From contig FR886326.1 of the NCBI GenBank assembly GCA_000436535.1, positions 17,287 through 34,270 on the forward strand: 16,984 nt of DNA, in the 5' to 3' direction. A program made the position numbers and the translations under genes. Source of the DNA: Eubacterium sp. CAG:252 (GTDB lineage: Bacteria; Bacillota; Clostridia; Lachnospirales; Lachnospiraceae). Below are positions 1 through 7,676 of the stretch, one piece after another (the first letter of the stretch is position 1; the number at the start of each line of letters is the position of its first letter). The notes beneath the pieces are model-generated. The model was not told the DNA's origin, searched no databases, and was given only the letters and a program-made list of their open reading frames with translations.

Positions 1-18
1 TAATCCTTTTTTGTGCAT
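1..18 (-). CDS. Start of an unidentified leftward gene, cut by the window edge
   Basis: Only six codons (MHKKGL) are visible, reading leftward from an ATG at 16-18. The call rests on the translation start: on the minus strand an AAAGGAG ribosome binding site sits six bases before the ATG, and a possible promoter lies further upstream (45-73). It is downstream of the metY-like gene on the same strand. Nothing can be said about function. Confidence 0.4.
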
Positions 19-44
19 AGGGTTCTCCTTTACATATATATATT

Positions 45-73
45 ATATTAACACATAAAATATAATATATCAA
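45..73 (-). promoter_or_regulatory. Possible sigma-A promoter for the gene at the left edge
   Basis: On the minus strand a TTGATA hexamer (68-73) is followed after 17 bases by TAATAT (45-50). A perfect TATAAT at 42-47 also exists but at a 20-base spacing. The region is almost pure A+T, so chance matches are likely. The strong ribosome binding site just downstream is what makes a promoter here plausible. Confidence 0.3.
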
Positions 74-130
74 ATATATATTAAGTAATATACATATGAA
101 AGAAAATCAGAGCATTGAAGCTGTTATTAT

Positions 131-1414
131 TTAGATAGAATCAAATGCCTGTGCAAGGTCAGCGATAAGGTCAACCTTATCCTCAAGACCACAAGATATT
201 CTTATAAGACCAGCTGAGATACCAGCTTCCTTAAGCTGTTCATCATTCATCTGTCTATGTGTTGATGTAGCAGGGTTAAGGCAGCATGTTCTTGCATCTG
301 CTACATGTGTTTCGATAGCGGCCAGCTTTAAGTTTTTCATAAACTTCTCAGCGGCTTCTCTTCCGCCTTTTATTTCAAAAGAAACTACGCCACAGCCGCC
401 ATTTGGCATATATTTTTTAGCTGTTTCATAATACTTGCTGCTTTTAAGTCCAGGATAAATTACATATTCAACTTTAGGATGATTTTCAAGGAATTCTGCA
501 ACAGCCTGACCGTTTTCTACGTGCCTTGGCATTCTTACATGTAAGGATTCAAGACCAAGATTAAGTATGAAAGCATTCTGAGGTGACTGGATACAGCCTA
601 AATCTCTCATGAGCTGGGATGTACATTTTGTTATAAATGCCCCTTCTTTTCCGAATTTTTCAGCATATGTAATTCCATGATAGCTTTCATCAGGAGTGCA
701 TAATCCAGGATACATGTCAGCATGTGCCATCCAGTCAAAGTTGCCGGAATCAACAATTACGCCGCCAACTGCTGCCCCATGTCCATCCATATATTTTGTT
801 GTAGAGTGTGTTACGATATCAGCACCCCATTCGATAGGTCTGCAATTAACAGGTGTTGGGAAAGTATTATCTACTATGAGTGGAACATTGTGTGCATGTG
901 CAGCTTTGGCAAACTTTTCAATATCAAGTACTGTAAGTGCAGGATTGGCAATAGATTCGCCAAACATAGCACGCGTATTATCTTTAAATGCAGCATTGAG
1001 TTCACCTTCTGTTGCATCAGGTGACACAAATGTCACATCTATTCCCATCTTCTTGAGTGTTACAGATATAAGGTTAAAAGTACCGCCATATATTGAAGAG
1101 GATGCTACAATATGGCTTCCACATTCACATATGTTAAATAAAGCAAAAAAATTAGCAGCCTGTCCTGACGAAGTGAGCATGGCAGCTGTTCCACCTTCAA
1201 GCGCTGCTATTTTGGCAGCTACATGGTCATTGGTAGGATTCTGGAGTCTTGTATAGAAATATCCGGAAGCTTCAAGGTCAAAAAGTTTTCCCATATCTTC
1301 ACTTGTATCATACTTAAATGTAGTTGACTGAATAATAGGAATCTGGCGTGGCTCTCCGTTACCAGGAGTGTATCCTGCCTGAACGCATTTTGTATTAATA
1401 GAATAATCTTTCAT
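131..1414 (-). CDS. metY: O-acetylhomoserine sulfhydrylase (MetY-type, PLP-dependent Cys/Met metabolism enzyme)
   Basis: This 427-residue cytoplasmic protein belongs to the Cys/Met metabolism PLP enzyme family. The usual reaction of this subgroup is O-acetyl-L-homoserine plus sulfide to homocysteine plus acetate, the direct sulfhydrylation route to methionine. Visible marks are YTRLQNPTND at residues 54-63, the SSGQAA loop near 82-87, and the PLP lysine K207 in HSTTKYMDGHG. Length fits MetY (about 425-430) better than the shorter cystathionine synthases and lyases. The ATG at 1414 is chosen because a GGAAAGGA site lies about five bases upstream; an in-frame ATG at 1471 adds 19 residues but has no good binding site. 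It is a single gene with an upstream hairpin (1494-1517). Homocysteine synthase and methionine gamma-lyase activities are hard to separate by sequence alone. Confidence 0.9.
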   Translation of the reverse strand: MKDYSINTKCVQAGYTPGNGEPRQIPIIQSTTFKYDTSEDMGKLFDLEASGYFYTRLQNPTNDHVAAKIAALEGGTAAMLTSSGQAANFFALFNICECGSHIVASSSIYGGTFNLISVTLKKMGIDVTFVSPDATEGELNAAFKDNTRAMFGESIANPALTVLDIEKFAKAAHAHNVPLIVDNTFPTPVNCRPIEWGADIVTHSTTKYMDGHGAAVGGVIVDSGNFDWMAHADMYPGLCTPDESYHGITYAEKFGKEGAFITKCTSQLMRDLGCIQSPQNAFILNLGLESLHVRMPRHVENGQAVAEFLENHPKVEYVIYPGLKSSKYYETAKKYMPNGGCGVVSFEIKGGREAAEKFMKNLKLAAIETHVADARTCCLNPATSTHRQMNDEQLKEAGISAGLIRISCGLEDKVDLIADLAQAFDSI

Positions 1415-1493
1415 ATAGTCCTTTCCGATATGGGTGTATATAGTAAGCAGAAGCTTATTAACACGAATCATATCATATGTAATCTTTTAATTC

Positions 1494-1517
1494 CCTATAA
1501 TTCTACAGGATTATAGG
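1494..1517 (-). promoter_or_regulatory. Inverted repeat in the metY upstream region
   Basis: CCTATAAT at 1494-1501 and ATTATAGG at 1510-1517 form a perfect 8-bp inverted repeat around an 8-base spacer, 80 bases before the metY start. Read on the minus strand the right-hand arm contains a perfect TATAAT (1510-1515), so the repeat may overlap the promoter -10 element. No good -35 hexamer is seen 16-18 bases further. It could be an operator or a leader hairpin. Confidence 0.35.
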
Positions 1518-1556
1518 ATAAAATGCAAATTTAATTTTATTATGTAGATTATGTTT

Positions 1557-1585
1557 TTGACACTTATAAAAAAATATCTTATATT
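1557..1585 (+). promoter_or_regulatory. Sigma-A promoter of the EamA transporter gene
   Basis: A perfect TTGACA (1557-1562), a 17-base spacer and TATATT (1580-1585, five of six matches to consensus) precede the gene that starts at 1634. Transcription would begin near 1592, giving a leader of about 42 bases. This is the best promoter match in the window. Confidence 0.8.
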
Positions 1586-1633
1586 ATATAAATATTTAAT
1601 TATACAGTCAGATATAGGAGAAGAAAGTCAGCT

Positions 1634-2536
1634 ATGAAGAACATCAAAGGAACACTTATACTTTTACTTACGGCATTTATATGGGGAACTGCTTTTGTAG
1701 CGCAGACAAGCGCAGGGGACAGTCTGGGAACATTTACATTTAACACAATAAGAAATATTATTGCCGCAATTTTCCTTTTTATATTCATAAAGATTAAAGA
1801 GCTTGTATATATGGAAGAAAAACATAAAGGCTTTCCGGTAAAAGAGGGAATAATATGCGGAATAGTACTTTGTATATCAATGACACTCCAGCAGATGGGA
1901 ATAAATAACTATCCAGATGGGGTTGCTGTATCAGGAAGAGCAGGATTTCTTACGGCAACCTATGTAGTTATGGTTTCTGTTGCCGCAGTATTTATGGGGA
2001 AAAAGCTGCAAAAGCTTGTAATAATATCAGCTTGTGTATGTATAGCAGGAATGTATCTTTTGTGTATGTCCGGTGGAATAGACAGTATATATTCATCAGA
2101 TATTCTGCTTCTTCTTTGCGCAGTAGGTTTTACAGCACATATCCTTGTAGTTGATAGGTATTCATATACAGATGGTATAAAAATGTCGTGTATACAGTTT
2201 CTTACCGCAGGTTTACTGTCAGCCGTTGGAATGATAATAATTGAACATATAGGAAATATAAGAATAAGCGACATAAAGAGTGCTGCCGTTCCGATACTAT
2301 ACGCAGGTATAATGTCAAGCGGAGTTGCCTATACCCTGCAGATTATCGGACAGAAATACACAAAGCCCTCTGTTACAGCGATTGTCTTAAGTCTTGAGTC
2401 AGTATTTGCAGCTCTTGCAGGATGGGTATTATTATCTGAGCATCTTAGTCCACGTGAGATAGCTGGATGCGTTCTTGTGTTTGTCGCTGTTATAATGGCA
2501 CAGATACCACAGATGAGTACGGATAAGGAAAATTGA
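1634..2536 (+). CDS. EamA/DMT-family membrane transporter (RhaT-like permease)
   Basis: This 300-residue integral membrane protein has the drug/metabolite transporter layout: about ten hydrophobic helices arranged as two EamA repeats, roughly residues 5-140 and 155-290. The N-terminal LTAFIWGTAFVAQ segment is typical of the first helix, and the second repeat includes ILYAGIMSSGVAYTLQ and the helix LESVFAALAGWVLLSE, which is close to the family consensus. Members export or import amino acids, nucleotides or other metabolites. Substrate cannot be read from sequence. An AGGAG lies 13 bases before the ATG, a little far, but no better start exists. It has its own strong promoter and is divergent from metY. 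No terminator with a T-run follows it on this strand before the 256-bp element. Confidence 0.85.
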   Translation: MKNIKGTLILLLTAFIWGTAFVAQTSAGDSLGTFTFNTIRNIIAAIFLFIFIKIKELVYMEEKHKGFPVKEGIICGIVLCISMTLQQMGINNYPDGVAVSGRAGFLTATYVVMVSVAAVFMGKKLQKLVIISACVCIAGMYLLCMSGGIDSIYSSDILLLLCAVGFTAHILVVDRYSYTDGIKMSCIQFLTAGLLSAVGMIIIEHIGNIRISDIKSAAVPILYAGIMSSGVAYTLQIIGQKYTKPSVTAIVLSLESVFAALAGWVLLSEHLSPREIAGCVLVFVAVIMAQIPQMSTDKEN

Positions 2537-2546
2537 AATAATAAAA

Positions 2547-2576
2547 TTGAATACTGTTTAATTTAGCTTATATTAT
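2547..2576 (+). promoter_or_regulatory. Possible promoter reading into the 256-bp structured element
   Basis: TTGAAT (2547-2552), an 18-base spacer and TATTAT (2571-2576) could start a transcript near 2583, about 30 bases before the left inverted repeat of the element. The area is AT-rich, so this is a modest match that could be chance. Confidence 0.3.
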
Positions 2577-2613
2577 AAATGTTTTTTAAAAGTATATCTG
2601 AATTAAAAAAACA

Positions 2614-2869
2614 GCCATAAGTCTGGAGAGGTGTTTAGTGAATAATGCGAAAGGAACACTTGAAAGCCGATTGAGATAGTTCTTAAACTTTCCCTAAAAA
2701 CCACAACAACGATTTGACAAGGAGGTCAAATCGAGCGAAAACGCAACAGGACGTTGCGTATGAACGTTTGCGTCCATATAAAAAACATAGACGGAAAGTT
2801 TTAGAAATATCCAATCAGCTTTTTGGTGACTGAAGCCTTATTCACGGAGCACCTCTCCAGACTTATGGC
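2614..2869. repeat. 256-bp element with perfect 20-bp terminal inverted repeats and nested hairpins (MITE or structured RNA)
   Basis: The ends 2614-2633 and 2850-2869 are perfect 20-base reverse complements. Pairing continues inward: GTGAATAA (2638-2645) with TTATTCAC, then the 29-base segment 2665-2693 with 2793-2820 at high but imperfect complementarity. The enclosed core has two perfect hairpins: 9 bp with loop AAGGAG (2710-2733) and 7 bp with loop AGGAC (2741-2759), plus a weak one near 2772-2792. The transcript of either strand would fold as one long rod ending in a multi-hairpin head. No coding capacity beyond a doubtful 14-codon frame at 2760-2804. On the minus strand the closing stem runs straight into TGTTTTTTT (2606-2613), as in an intrinsic terminator for the operon that ends here. 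It may be a non-autonomous transposable element, a noncoding RNA gene, or both. No target-site duplication is obvious. I do not recognise a known family. Confidence 0.75.
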
Positions 2870-3099
2870 GTCCGTTCGTTAATATCATTAGTCTTCATAT
2901 TACTCACATTTGCAGTTGCAATATCATCGCTATCCTGCACCACGTCAGAACCCTCAGTCTCAGCTTCTGCCTTCCTTCTGGCCTCCGCCTTGAGCTTCTC
3001 CGACTTGAACTTAAACATAAGAAGTCCAATAGGAAACGGCATAACACAAATAATAAACAATAATGCAACAATAATAACAACTTTCTGTGGCTCAATCAT
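2863..3099 (-). CDS. Small single-helix membrane protein, unknown function
   Basis: This 78-residue protein has one hydrophobic helix (about residues 7-29) followed by a charged Lys/Glu/Ala-rich stretch (about 31-48) likely to form a helix or coiled coil, and a polar acidic tail. It starts 41 bases after the NhaC-family gene on the same strand, with GAGGAG eight bases before the ATG, so it is probably the last gene of that operon. It may be an accessory subunit of the antiporter, which is inference from position only. The stop codon TAA (2863-2865) and the last two codons partly lie in the right inverted repeat of the 256-bp element, so the present C-terminus may have been created when the element inserted. 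I do not recognise the family. Confidence 0.65.
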   Translation of the reverse strand: MIEPQKVVIIVALLFIICVMPFPIGLLMFKFKSEKLKAEARRKAEAETEGSDVVQDSDDIATANVSNMKTNDINERTP

Positions 3100-3140
3100 A
3101 ATGCCATCTCCTCTCTTTCTTCTTAAATCTTTATATAAGC

Positions 3141-4709
3141 CTAATTCTTATCAGAACCTGAAAGCTTACTATCAACCATATACTTAATAATAAGAATACT
3201 TCCAACCATAAGTATAATTCCGATTATAAGTGAGATAACAGGATTACGGATAAATCCTGCAATAATATAGGTTATAAGCGAAACTACTGCAACGACAACA
3301 ACATAAGGAAGCTGTGTTGATACGTGATTCATATGATTGCACTGTGCACCAGCAGAAGCCATAATAGTTGTATCCGATATAGGTGAGCAGTGGTCACCGC
3401 ATACAGCACCAGCCATACATGCTGATATAGAAATAATCATCATGGTTTTGTCAGTTCCTGCAAAAGTTCCTACAACGATAGGAATAAGGATACCGAAAGT
3501 TCCCCAGCTTGTACCAGTTGCAAATGCTAAGAATATGGCAACTAAGAATATAATAGCTGGAAGGAAGTTAAGGAAACCAACTGATAATCCGCTTACAAGT
3601 CCGGCTACATATTCTTTTACACCAAGACTGTCAGTTGTTGCCTTAAGAGTCCATGCAAATGTAAGAATAAGAATAGCAGGAACCATAGCCTTAAAACCTT
3701 CAGGTATGCAGGAGAAACAGTCATTAAATGAAAGTATCCTTCTTATAACATAAAATAATATTGTAATAACCAGTGCAAAGAAACTTCCCATCATAAGTCC
3801 AAGCGATGCATCACAGTTAGAAAATGCTGTAACGAAATCAGTTCCACTAAAGAAACCGCCAGTATATATCATTCCGATAACACAGCATATAATAAGGCTT
3901 ATTATAGGGAAAACAAGGTCAATGACCTTACCGTTTCCACGTATTATTTCTTCATTACTTACATTGGCATATGGTCTGTCACTTGTTGTATACAGGTCAC
4001 CTTTTGCAGCATTATCCTCATGCAGCTTCATAGGACCAAAGTCAACCCTTAATATAACAAAACAAAGAAGGGCAACTATAGTAAGAATGGCATAATAGTT
4101 ATAAGGTATACACTGCATAAATATAGAAAAACCGTCTTCATCTTCCACGAAACCTGTAACGGCTGCTGCCCATGATGATATAGGAGCAATTATACATATA
4201 GGAGCTGCTGTTGCATCTATTATATATGCAAGCTTGGCTCTTGATACCTTATGTCCGTCAGTTACAGGGCGCATGACACTTCCGACTGTAAGACAGTTAA
4301 AGTAATCATCTATAAATATAAGTATGCCAAGAAAAATAGAAGTAAGTTCTGCACCTATTCTTGTCTTTATTCTTCCCGATGCCCATTCACCAAATGCCTT
4401 AGAGCCGCCGGCCCTATTCATCATAGATACCATTATTCCAAGTATAATAAGGAATATGAGTATACCGATATTAGATCTGTCGGATAATACGCCAAGCAGT
4501 CCGTCATCAAATATGTGCAATATAGATGTTTCAAGACTGAAGTGCGCAGTGAAAAGTCCCCCATACAGAAGACTTCCGATAATAATGCCTATAAAAAGTG
4601 AACTGTATACTTCCTTAGTTATAAGCGCAAGTATAATAGCAACAAGCGGTGGAATAAGCGACCAGAATGTTGCATACAGCTCAGGCATATATTCTGTTAA
4701 TGTGTTCAT
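3141..4709 (-). CDS. nhaC: NhaC-family Na+/H+ antiporter-like transporter
   Basis: This 522-residue protein with about 12 hydrophobic helices belongs to the NhaC ion transporter family (COG1757 type). Family marks near the C-terminal third are GDHCSPISDTTIMASAGA followed by QCNHMNHVSTQLPY, the conserved block typical of these proteins. Known members exchange protons or sodium for cations or organic acids (NhaC, MleN, arginine/ornithine-like carriers). Here it follows xpt by 44 bases and precedes the small membrane protein, so it is in the purine operon. It could supply ion balance or move an organic substrate linked to purine breakdown, which is inference. The start at 4709 has GGAG eight bases upstream. 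Length is normal and no defect is seen. The symbol denotes family, not proven sodium transport. Confidence 0.85.
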   Translation of the reverse strand: MNTLTEYMPELYATFWSLIPPLVAIILALITKEVYSSLFIGIIIGSLLYGGLFTAHFSLETSILHIFDDGLLGVLSDRSNIGILIFLIILGIMVSMMNRAGGSKAFGEWASGRIKTRIGAELTSIFLGILIFIDDYFNCLTVGSVMRPVTDGHKVSRAKLAYIIDATAAPICIIAPISSWAAAVTGFVEDEDGFSIFMQCIPYNYYAILTIVALLCFVILRVDFGPMKLHEDNAAKGDLYTTSDRPYANVSNEEIIRGNGKVIDLVFPIISLIICCVIGMIYTGGFFSGTDFVTAFSNCDASLGLMMGSFFALVITILFYVIRRILSFNDCFSCIPEGFKAMVPAILILTFAWTLKATTDSLGVKEYVAGLVSGLSVGFLNFLPAIIFLVAIFLAFATGTSWGTFGILIPIVVGTFAGTDKTMMIISISACMAGAVCGDHCSPISDTTIMASAGAQCNHMNHVSTQLPYVVVVAVVSLITYIIAGFIRNPVISLIIGIILMVGSILIIKYMVDSKLSGSDKN

Positions 4710-4753
4710 TAATGTATCTCCGTTCTTTCACATAGTGTTCATATATCAGGAGT

Positions 4754-5338
4754 TTATTGCTGTTCCCTGAAAGTAATTGTATTATTAGCTGCATCCATGC
4801 TCTCAACAATTGCGAGTGATTCAAGCTGGTATCCTTTTTCACGGATAATCTTACCACCCTGCTGGAAGCCTTTTTCGATTGCAATACCGATACCCTCAAC
4901 TGTTGCACCAGCACTTTCAACGAGATCAGTAAGTCCTAAGAGAGCGCATCCATTGGCAAGAAAATCATCGATAACAAGGATGTGGTCTTCTGGAGATAAG
5001 AACTTCTTTGAAACGATTACATCATATACTTTACCATGTGTGAATGACTGGATTTTAGTGCTGAAGTTATTGTCGTCAAGGTTGATACTCTTTGACTTCT
5101 TTGCAAATACAACAGGTACATCAAATTCTCTTGCAACGATAGCAGCAATACCGATACCACTTGCTTCGATTGTAAGAATTTTATTAATATTCTTGTCAGC
5201 AAATAATCTCTTCCATTCTTTTGCCATTTCCTCAAAAAGCTTTATATCCATCTGGTGGTTAATAAAGCTGTCAACCTTAAGAACATTACCCTCTCTTATT
5301 ATTCCGTCTTTTCTAATTCTTTCTTCTAATAATTTCAT
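4754..5338 (-). CDS. xpt: Xanthine phosphoribosyltransferase
   Basis: This 194-residue cytoplasmic enzyme converts xanthine and PRPP to XMP and pyrophosphate in purine salvage. The length equals that of the Bacillus-type Xpt. Visible marks are the N-terminal SFINHQMD (24-31), the TIEASGIGIA segment (56-65), and the PRPP-binding loop ILVIDDFLANG at 120-130, which is diagnostic for Xpt within the phosphoribosyltransferases. The ATG at 5338 has AAAGGA about nine bases upstream; an upstream in-frame start at 5374 lies before the predicted transcription start and is rejected. It follows the molybdenum hydroxylase subunit by 55 bases and has its own promoter at 5376-5404. The context fits recapture of xanthine in competition with its oxidation by the upstream hydroxylase. 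No purine riboswitch fits in the short leader. Confidence 0.95.
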   Translation of the reverse strand: MKLLEERIRKDGIIREGNVLKVDSFINHQMDIKLFEEMAKEWKRLFADKNINKILTIEASGIGIAAIVAREFDVPVVFAKKSKSINLDDNNFSTKIQSFTHGKVYDVIVSKKFLSPEDHILVIDDFLANGCALLGLTDLVESAGATVEGIGIAIEKGFQQGGKIIREKGYQLESLAIVESMDAANNTITFREQQ

Positions 5339-5375
5339 AACCGTATTCCTTTTTAATATATAAATTAATGACATT

Positions 5376-5404
5376 ATTCTACTAGATTATAGTTTATTTT
5401 TCAA
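5376..5404 (-). promoter_or_regulatory. Internal sigma-A promoter in front of xpt
   Basis: On the minus strand TTGAAA (5399-5404), a 17-base spacer and TAGAAT (5376-5381) each match consensus at five of six positions. The -35 hexamer lies in the last codons of the molybdenum subunit gene. Transcription would start near 5369, about 31 bases before the xpt start, so xpt, the antiporter and the small protein could be expressed without the hydroxylase. Confidence 0.6.
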
Positions 5405-7676
5405 TACGTGCCATAGCAATCTGTTCAGGTGTTATAGGCAGTGTATAAAATCTTTTTTCTGCTGCGTGGCTTAAGGCATCTGTTATGGCTGGAAGAGGTG
5501 TATTGATAACAACCTCACCGACTGACTTGGCACCAAATGGACCTGCTGCCTCATAGCTGCTTTCAAAGTCCACATTGATATGACCTATATCCATACGTGA
5601 AGGAATCTTATACTGTAAGAATGAATTCTCATACAGCTTTCCTTTATCACTATAAGTAATATTCTCAGACATAGTCATGCCTATACCCTGAAGTATACCG
5701 CCCTCTGCCTGTACTCTTGCAAGATTAGGATTAACTGGAGTACCACAGTCCACACATGCATCATACTCTATAACCTTGCTTTCACCTGTAAGAAGGTCAA
5801 CCTCCACTTCTGCTGCCCCGACCATATAAGGTGGTGGCGATATAGGTGAAGAGTGTGTGTATGTAACTGAAAGAGATATATCGTTGCCACACATAGATGC
5901 AGTTGATATGTCAGCAAGGCTCACTGTATCACCTGTCGAGTCACATCTTACAAGCTTATTTTCGTAAGTTACATCATCGACATCACATTTAAGAAGCTTT
6001 GCACCTAGCTTTTCTATTCTTGACTTTAATTCAAGGGCACATTTTTCAACAGCTTTACCTGTAACGTAAGTTGTACTTGATGCATATGAACCAGAATCGT
6101 AAGGAGATATATCCGTATCAGCACCAAATACTGTAATATCATCAGTATCACATTCAAGGATTTCTGCCGCTATCTGTGAAAGAATAGTATCGCATCCCGT
6201 TCCCATATCAGCAGCACCAATATTCATAGTAAAGAACCCTTCATCATTAAGCTTAAGAGTGGCACTTCCGACATCGACACCGGAGATACCAGAACCCTGC
6301 ATAGCCATACCCATACCAACATATCTTGCCTTTGTATCAGATATCATTCTTACAGGATACTTTTCATCCCACTTAATCATTTCCTTAACACGGGTTAAGC
6401 ATCTGTCAAGGGCACAGCTCGTATTGACCTGATTATAGTAGGCTGGCATGACATCGCCCTCTTTTACGATATTTTTAAAGCGTATATCAAATGGGTCCAT
6501 ATGCAGCATATCAGCAAGTTCGTTGACTGCCGATTCAACAGCGAAAAGTCCCTGTGTTGCGCCATATCCTCTGTATGCACCTGCTGACATTATATTAGTG
6601 TAAACAACATCGCTTGTAAATCTGAAAGCCTCTGCCTTTCCATAAAGAGGTATGGACTTATGACCTGAAAGTCCGACAGTTGTTGGACCATGTTCACCAT
6701 ATGCACCCGTATTGGAAAGTGTATGAAGGTCAATAGCCTTTACTATGCCATCTTTTGTAGCTCCCAGTCTTACATGCATCTGCATTTCATGTCTTGGTGA
6801 TGAAGCAGTTAGCGACTCATATCTTGAAAATATGATCTTGGACGGTTTCTTAGTCATCCATGTTACAAATGCAGGATATATCTCACTTACAGATGTCTGC
6901 TTGGCACCAAAACCGCCGCCTATTCTTGGCTTTGTCACACGGATAAGTGAAGGTGATATACCAAGTGCATGTGATATTATTCTTCTACAATGAAAGACTA
7001 TCTGTGTTGAACTTATAACATTAAGTCTTCCATATGTGTCTATCGTACAGTATGTACGGAAAGTTTCCATCATACTCTGCTGGCATGCTTTAGTGTGATA
7101 TGTTCTGTCGATTATGATATCGCAGTCATCCAGCACCTTGTCGACATCACCATTAGAAGATTCATCATGTGCACATAGATTTCTTTTATTATCAGCACCT
7201 ACAGGACACAGAGCCTCCCAGTTGTCTTCAGGATGTACAAGTATTGGATTATCAAGAGCAGTTGTAAAGTCAAGAACAGGTTCAAGTACCTCATATTCAG
7301 CTTTAATAAGCTTTATAGCTTTGTCAACACAGTTCTCTGTCTCACCTGCAACTATGGCAACCGGGTCGCCTATAAATCTTACATGCTGGTCAAGTATAAG
7401 TCTGTCATATGGACTAGGTTCAGGATAAGTCTGACCTGCGCATGTAAAACGCTTCTGGTGCTGATCAATATCTTTATAAGTGTATATAGCTTCTATGCCA
7501 GGTACCTTCATGGCAATAGCTGTGTTAATGTCTTTGATTATTGCATTGGCATAAGGTGAGCGTAAAAGCTTGACTACAAGGCAGTCTTTAGGTGTTAAAT
7601 CGTCAGTATATACAGGCTTTCCAAGAAGAAGCTCCATAGAGTCCTTCTTTCGGATACATTTATTCACAGACTTCAT
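5394..7676 (-). CDS. xdhA: Xanthine dehydrogenase-type molybdenum hydroxylase, molybdopterin-binding subunit
   Basis: This 760-residue subunit binds the molybdenum cofactor and substrate in the xanthine dehydrogenase/aldehyde oxidase family. The a/b hammerhead domain occupies roughly the first 130 residues and the Mo-binding domains the rest. Marks are IGGGFGAKQ (about 252-260), AYRGYGATQG (367-376), the ADMGTGCDT segment (489-497), and GPFGAKSVGE (712-721) that ends in the conserved catalytic glutamate. The ATG at 7676 is preferred because AAGGAG lies about ten bases upstream; a GTG at 7685 is too close to that site. It overlaps the 2Fe-2S gene by 17 bases, so translation is probably coupled. 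Xanthine or another purine is the likely substrate because xpt follows. Nicotinate-type or aldehyde substrates cannot be excluded. Whether it is one of the selenium-dependent members cannot be told from sequence alone. Confidence 0.88.
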   Translation of the reverse strand: MKSVNKCIRKKDSMELLLGKPVYTDDLTPKDCLVVKLLRSPYANAIIKDINTAIAMKVPGIEAIYTYKDIDQHQKRFTCAGQTYPEPSPYDRLILDQHVRFIGDPVAIVAGETENCVDKAIKLIKAEYEVLEPVLDFTTALDNPILVHPEDNWEALCPVGADNKRNLCAHDESSNGDVDKVLDDCDIIIDRTYHTKACQQSMMETFRTYCTIDTYGRLNVISSTQIVFHCRRIISHALGISPSLIRVTKPRIGGGFGAKQTSVSEIYPAFVTWMTKKPSKIIFSRYESLTASSPRHEMQMHVRLGATKDGIVKAIDLHTLSNTGAYGEHGPTTVGLSGHKSIPLYGKAEAFRFTSDVVYTNIMSAGAYRGYGATQGLFAVESAVNELADMLHMDPFDIRFKNIVKEGDVMPAYYNQVNTSCALDRCLTRVKEMIKWDEKYPVRMISDTKARYVGMGMAMQGSGISGVDVGSATLKLNDEGFFTMNIGAADMGTGCDTILSQIAAEILECDTDDITVFGADTDISPYDSGSYASSTTYVTGKAVEKCALELKSRIEKLGAKLLKCDVDDVTYENKLVRCDSTGDTVSLADISTASMCGNDISLSVTYTHSSPISPPPYMVGAAEVEVDLLTGESKVIEYDACVDCGTPVNPNLARVQAEGGILQGIGMTMSENITYSDKGKLYENSFLQYKIPSRMDIGHINVDFESSYEAAGPFGAKSVGEVVINTPLPAITDALSHAAEKRFYTLPITPEQIAMARIEK

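Noticed and set aside
696..1256. Long plus-strand frame opposite metY
   Set aside because: Shadow of a well-supported PLP enzyme gene; no ribosome binding site and no recognisable domain.
1415..1556. SAM riboswitch or T-box leader before metY
   Set aside because: The region is short and AT-rich, with one 8-bp hairpin and none of the conserved SAM-I or T-box motifs.
2760..2804. 14-codon frame inside the 256-bp element, with AGGA eight bases before its ATG
   Set aside because: Too short and fully inside stem-forming sequence; the AGGA is more simply part of the hairpin loop. Kept only as a note.
4797..5363. 188-codon plus-strand frame opposite xpt
   Set aside because: Antisense shadow of a conserved enzyme with all its motifs on the other strand.
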